A stretch of 64,000 bases of DNA from positions 6,508,508 through 6,572,507 of the forward strand of contig CM076652.1 in the NCBI GenBank assembly GCA_038496675.1. Reading direction: 5' to 3'. The first letter of the stretch is position 1. Each line of letters opens with the position of its first letter. A program made the translations under genes and the position numbers. The DNA comes from Rachycentron canadum. Lineage: Eukaryota; Chordata; Actinopteri; Carangiformes; Rachycentridae. The notes beneath the pieces were generated by a model. That model saw nothing but the letters and a program-made list of their open reading frames with translations. It searched no databases and was not told the DNA's origin. Shown here piece after piece: positions 20,126-64,000 of this stretch.

Positions 20126-20950
20126 AGATAAAAATGAGAAATAATAATAATTACTAGCCCACACTAAACATGCACTATATGAAGCAGTTAATTGTAAAGC
20201 CCACACTGCTGTGAAACTAGAGGCCACAATCTAAAGTATTCCTTGATTGATACATATAAGTAGACTGTCTTATACTGAGTCAATATAATTCTGTTTACAA
20301 TAATTAGAGGCCACATGGGTGAAAATACAATAATACATGAATTCAGTAAAGAAAGAGTTGAAATAGAGGACCCTCTCTATTATCTGCTCTTCTGGTAATT
20401 TATGGTTGTAGCCTCTAATTTAGGTATTTATTTCTGCTGTCTTTATGGAAATGAATTGTTTATTGTTATTTATAAGTGATTGAGTATTTCGTTTTTATTG
20501 TGCTAGTAATGTTGGAATAATGCACCTTATTTTTAGTTTCATCCTAGTCTCTGCAGAGACATTGGATTTAAAAAGGCAGACAAGACATGCCTGTTAATAC
20601 TTATTTTGCCTTTCAGGTTTGTGTTCAGGTTGTGTTTAGTTCTCCTGCAATAATTGCTTGTTTTCTCAAAACACTGGTCTATTGTGACTTGCACTGAGAT
20701 GTCCATTAAGGATTTAAAAAGATTTATTTGCACTCAGTTAATTTCTTTTTCATTGTCTTTCTTTCTCTTGGGTCACAGCCAAAAAGTTGTACCGTGTCAC
20801 TCAAGCATGTTAAGATTCCTCATACAATATTTTTAATATCTTTGACCAAGCTCTTTGTCTGGCAGCAGCAGCTGATGTGACAGCTGCGCCTGTTGGTGAA
20901 GAAGTCTGACCAAAACACAAATCACATGACTCCCATTCATTTACGTTTGC

Positions 20951-20971
20951 CTGGCACTCTCTTGTGGTTAA
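20951..20971 (+). repeat. Left arm of 21-bp perfect inverted repeat
   Basis: ctggcactctcttgtggtta plus a. It is the exact reverse complement of 21990-22010, with 1,018 bp between the arms. Confidence 0.85.
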
Positions 20972-21635
20972 GACTGGTGTTGCAAATATGGGGCAGTTGC
21001 ATCTGCTGTTTTCCTGTCGAGGATCTGCTGGCACTAAACAGGAGTTGACACACAATCTAGCGTGATCCTCTTTCAAAATAAGAAATGTAATATTAGGCCT
21101 CATAAATATTCCAGTTAATAATGTCAACAACTAATCTATAAGTATACAGTATCTGAAGTAAAACCCAAAACACAATGCCCTTTTAATGACATATGTACAT
21201 ATTGACATTTCACAGTGGGAAGAGCTCAACGTGTAAAAAGTAACATTTATAAATTGAATTTCATTTAGCTGCTTCAGTTCCAGTGCAAACTGGGCCACTG
21301 GGGCACTTGAATAGAGCAGAGCCATTGGTACAGTTATTAGTGACACCTGTGCTTTTCCCGCTATGACATGTCTGCTGTGAAATAGTATTTCAGAATAAAT
21401 AAGTAAATCGTTGTCCACAAGGAAAAGCAAGGATTGTTGTGGGTAATGTGCTTCTGTGATCCTTCAGTAAAAGTAAAAAATACTACACTGTGAACATACA
21501 GCGAAAGCTCGCTGCTGTAACTGTAGTCAGCTACATAACAGGCTATTTTTAACCTTTCGGTTTGAACTGATTCGCTTCCTAAAGTCTGTGAAGCTGCTTC
21601 CTCTGCTTAATGGTGCTATAACAGCCAGTCATAAC

Positions 21636-21671
21636 AGACCTATATGACCTATATGTAGATCATATAGGTCT
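21636..21671. repeat. Hairpin with 12-bp arms
   Basis: agacctatatga at 21636-21647 pairs perfectly with tcatataggtct at 21660-21671, leaving a 12-nt loop that itself repeats cctatatg. Confidence 0.8.
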
Positions 21672-21880
21672 ATGTTGAATTTACTGTTAAAGGACAGTTG
21701 AAACTGTACCTGTTAAATAATTGTGTTGGTGTAAAGGGAGGAAGATGAGTGGAATAGAAATATGTAAATGGGCAAATGCTAAAGTGAAGTACAGACACCT
21801 TTTGACTCAGAATCAGGTTTATTGCATTTTAGGTTTTTCAATGTACATTTAACAGGGGGAACATCAGGAAGTACTGAAGG

Positions 21881-21912
21881 TATATATATATATATACACA
21901 CACACACACAAC
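21881..21912. repeat. (TA)n(CA)n microsatellite
   Basis: Uninterrupted TA steps pass into CA steps. Confidence 0.9.
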
Positions 21913-21989
21913 ACAAATATGTGACTCAGTCCTTCAGTTAACGTATTTGTTTCTTTTCAGAAAAGTAATCTTAAATTGATGTACCTGCA

Positions 21990-22010
21990 TTAACCACAAG
22001 AGAGTGCCAG
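21990..22010 (-). repeat. Right arm of 21-bp perfect inverted repeat
   Basis: ttaaccacaagagagtgcca plus g, partner of 20951-20971. Lies about 430 bp before the CPNE2 first exon. Confidence 0.85.
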
Positions 22011-22240
22011 TGGAACTGCAGGTTTTCCATAATAAAATGTAAAATGCTATGTTAATAATACGGATTTGCTTTATCCTAAATATGCTAAACAACGTGAGAT
22101 ACACCGGAGACACAGATGTGTAGTAACAAGGGCTACCTCCTTTACAAAAGCAACGAGTTTTGATGTTGAAAAATAAATGGACAACATTCTTCTGACGGAA
22201 AAAGACTCTTACTCTGCTTTTATTTTGTACGGGAACTCGC

Positions 22241-22441
22241 CCCACTTCCGCTCTGTGGTGAGTGCTGTGAGCTTGACTGAGCTCCGTCTGTCAGCGGCGC
22301 TGGGCTCAATGTGCAGCGGCCAACGAGGATGATTTACGTTCACACACTGTTGCGCCTTCCAGGACACTCGGGATAAAAAATGGCAACGGCAACTTTAGTT
22401 TTCACTCCTATATAAAAAAAAAAAAAAAAGAAAAAGTGACT
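22241..22441 (+). promoter_or_regulatory. cpne2: CPNE2 promoter region (putative)
   Basis: Locally GC-rich, with CpGs (cagcggcgctgg, gcagcggccaacg), an ETS-like cttccg near 22244 and a TATA-like tataaaaa at 22411-22418. Placed here because a good donor at 22543 marks the end of a noncoding first exon. Confidence 0.45.
22413..22429 (+). repeat. Poly(A) run
   Basis: Seventeen A's directly after the TATA-like sequence. Confidence 0.9.
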
Positions 22442-61740
<39,299 letters not shown>

Positions 61741-62049
61741 GTGAGTATTGTTGCTCTAGTTTTTAAGTCAAAGTAAAAAAAATAAAACATCCATGTGCAC
61801 ATGAACAGTTTAAAGGGGCTCTTTGGAAGTTTTCTCTGTCACCAAGCATGGTCTCTTGCCAGGAGCAGGTGATGGTGGTTGTTGTTTGAAAAGAGCATCA
61901 GCCTTGATTGTCTTTATAAGACAAACGGTTATAATCGTCTTCTGAACAGTGCTACGTCTTCAGGATAGACTGGAGGCTAAAATAAAATAAAAAAAACAAA
62001 TTAAAGACTCAATGAATGATGGTTTTATTGTATAATAAGTGGTTGATTG

Positions 62050-62850
62050 TTTCCAGTTTATTTTTCAAAAAGACAAGAGAGTCGCCTCAGAGCTTCACAA
62101 ATGCTGTTATTAAAAAAACATAATTCCAAGGGCTGCAGGGAAATGGCCAAAGTTTCACAGTCGTAAAAGTGTTTAGACGCTTCCACGACACGGTGCTTAG
62201 AGAAATCTGGCCTCTAACATTACGTACCACACGAAACCAAGTATGACTCAATGGGCAAAGACACCACTATTGAATGAACAGCCCAAAAAGGCAAGAATAA
62301 GATTAGAAATACTTTAATAGATTAGTGTCCTTCTATAGAAATATCAAATCAATGCAGAGCTCTTTAGAAATGCAGTGCATCAGTTTTTATATAGGCAACA
62401 AAATTAAGCATATAAGGATAAGAGCACTCATGGTGGAGGCTCTGTCATACCAAGGGGCTGTTATGCTGCATCTGGCCCTGGGAGCATTGAGTGCATCAAA
62501 GTAATGACAAAGTGTTTTAGAGCAAACTGTGTTAACCAGTGTCAGGAAACAAAGTTTGAGGTGAAGGTCTTGGGTCTTTCAGCAGGACAACAACTCAACG
62601 CTCACATCCAGCAGCACAAAAGAATGTTTGAAAAGTTTTTAAGCTGGCCACCACTGAGTCCTGACCTACATCCCATTGAATATCTTTGGAGAGAGCTGAA
62701 ACCTGCCATTGGAAAAAGGAATCCCGCAAACTTAGATGAGTACAAGAAATGCTCAGAGCCTGCCATGGCATTTCTTTTTTGGTCTTTTGTTCAGACACTT
62801 TTATTAATTTTTTAAAAAATTCAAGGTTGCCAATAATCTTGACTAGAGCT
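62050..62850 (+). pseudogene. Decayed Tc1/mariner-like transposase
   Basis: Pieces in order: a VMxWGC-like segment at about 62440-62490, FQQDNNS near 62578, then WPPLSPDLHPIEYLWRELK in another frame near 62644-62703, all landmarks of Tc1 transposase. The frame changes and stops show it is dead. The 3' side (gttgccaataatcttga) fits a Tc1 3' end. Terminal inverted repeats were not delimited. Confidence 0.75.
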
Positions 62851-63141
62851 GTAATGATCTGATGTCATTACAGAGTGTGAGTGTGTTACCGAACAGCAGC
62901 TTGTTGAGACTCAGACTGCTCTCACACACAGGATGTTGTAGCTGAGGGTAGCTGCCTGGTTATCTCAGTAGAGATGCTGTCAGTGTGTGCGTGATGTTTT
63001 CTTTTGATGAGCATGCAAAACCTGTTAATGTTAATGAGTGATCTAGGACAGCACACAGGTTAATTAGTGTGTGCACACTTTCAAGCTGTGCACAGGAAGA
63101 CTAATTTGGTGCATTTTTGTTTTTGTCATTTTGGTATATTT

Positions 63142-63191
63142 TGTGTGTGTGTGTGTGCGTGCGTGTGCATGCGTGTGTGTGTGTGTGTGTG
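63142..63191 (+). repeat. (GT)n microsatellite with CG and CA interruptions
   Basis: Alternating purine-pyrimidine throughout. Confidence 0.93.
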
Positions 63192-64000
63192 GGCTGGTAG
63201 TGGGCGAGCTGACTTCCTTTGTTGTGGGAGGAACAGACAGTATTTGCTGGCGTCGTTCCACAGTTTGTCAGTGGGAGGGTGAGAGACAGCAACAGACAGA
63301 ACACAGAGGAAAGGGATTAATGAGTGACCAAAAATGATGAGCTGTGTTGGCAGGCAAACTTTTACTACAAATTACCTTCGTAAAGTTGGTGTTGTTGGTG
63401 GTGATCAGATTGAAAGTTACTGGTAAGATACTAGTGTAATAAAATCCGTTAGTTGTGTTAAATTCTAATGTTCTGTCTCTAATTTGGTCAGAATCTGCCT
63501 CAAATTCAAATTCAAATTCATGAGACCATGCAAGTACAAATATTTACAGTACAAAGAAGACTAAGTGAATAGAATAACATCTAGGCTTTTTAACTAATAA
63601 CACACAAATGACTGTATTGTCTGAACTGAACACACCATTCAAACATCCACAGAGTCGATTAGGGAAAGTCCAGTCAAAGAAAGATTGGAGACGTGAGTTA
63701 GAGCTACGTCTTACAAAAAAAAAACACCTTTGTTGTTTCCAAGAACCATCTACTGATGTGAACAATGCTTAAAAAAGGGTGTCAGAGGATTTATGATCAA
63801 GAGTTGATGATTTGCATGAAGCTGAATGAGTTACGCAGTCAGAGAAACTGTGAATGGAGATGATTTAGGTCTGTGGGTACTCTCCCTAGAAGTGGGCGTA
63901 AAGCTGAGATGACTCCAAAAGCACAATGCAGACTGATCAGTGAGGTTACAAAGACCCTCAGAGTAACAGTGACAGGTTTAAAGGAGTCATTGGAGATGGT

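Larger units (their letters stand above)
20126..22240. other. Intergenic region NLRC5-CPNE2
   Basis: No coding gene recognised; the minus-strand open frame at 20810-21130 shows no domain. It holds the inverted repeat arms at 20951 and 21990, the hairpin at 21636 and a TA/CA microsatellite at 21881. Confidence 0.6.
61741..64000 (+). other. cpne2: CPNE2 last visible intron (2.3 kb, incomplete)
   Basis: Searched by eye for the expected C-terminal exon (AKETLAK, VVQYFK) and did not find it. Holds the Tc1 fossil and a GT tract. Confidence 0.65.

Noticed and set aside
20810..21130. Minus-strand 106-codon open frame in the intergenic region
   Set aside because: No recognisable domain, no splice or promoter support; it overlaps the 21-bp repeat arm.
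61741..64000. Final CPNE2 coding exon
   Set aside because: Looked for the expected C-terminal segment in all + frames and found none; it probably lies beyond the window.

Overview
This is nuclear DNA from a bony fish. It carries two intron-rich vertebrate genes on the + strand: the 3' two thirds of NLRC5, then most of CPNE2. The same pair lies head to tail in mammals, which supports both names. Fish origin is inferred from short introns, an L2-clade LINE with an open reverse transcriptase frame, a decayed Tc1-like transposon, several repeat families typical of teleost genomes, and many long GT/CA microsatellites. All exons were called by eye from splice sites, reading phase and homology; no alignment or gene finder was run.

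NLRC5 (about 178 to 19489) enters in the helical region after the NACHT ATPase and continues through the whole leucine-rich repeat (LRR) domain to the stop codon. I place 46 exons. After the first exon (start uncertain) they join in one frame of 1,395 codons plus the stop. The 41 introns from exon 5|6 to the end are all phase 2. Most LRR exons are exactly 84 nt, one 28-residue repeat each. Between 4309 and 13000 they form a larger pattern: two 84-nt exons, one 87-90-nt exon, then a short non-LRR spacer, repeated six times. Exon 33 is two LRR exons fused through a 36-nt in-frame insert, and exon 38 is exactly two 84-nt units long. NLRC5 is known as the transactivator of MHC class I genes; its N-terminal and NACHT parts lie upstream of the window.

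The stretch from 19490 to about 22440 holds the NLRC5 3' UTR and the CPNE2 promoter. It also carries a 21-bp inverted repeat with arms 1 kb apart and a 12-bp-arm hairpin.

CPNE2 (about 22442 to beyond 61740) has one noncoding first exon and 14 coding exons here, giving 512 codons in one frame: two C2 domains and most of the copine von Willebrand A domain. The last exon, about 35 residues by comparison with mammals, was not found before 64000. Its introns are large (up to 8.8 kb) and hold nearly all the repeats, including the L2 element (52792-55061), a 151-bp direct duplication, the Tc1 fossil near the right end and a 399-base assembly gap (22785-23183).

I found no RNA genes, no CRISPR array and no clear new multi-gene system. 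The most interesting signal is the architecture of the NLRC5 LRR exons.
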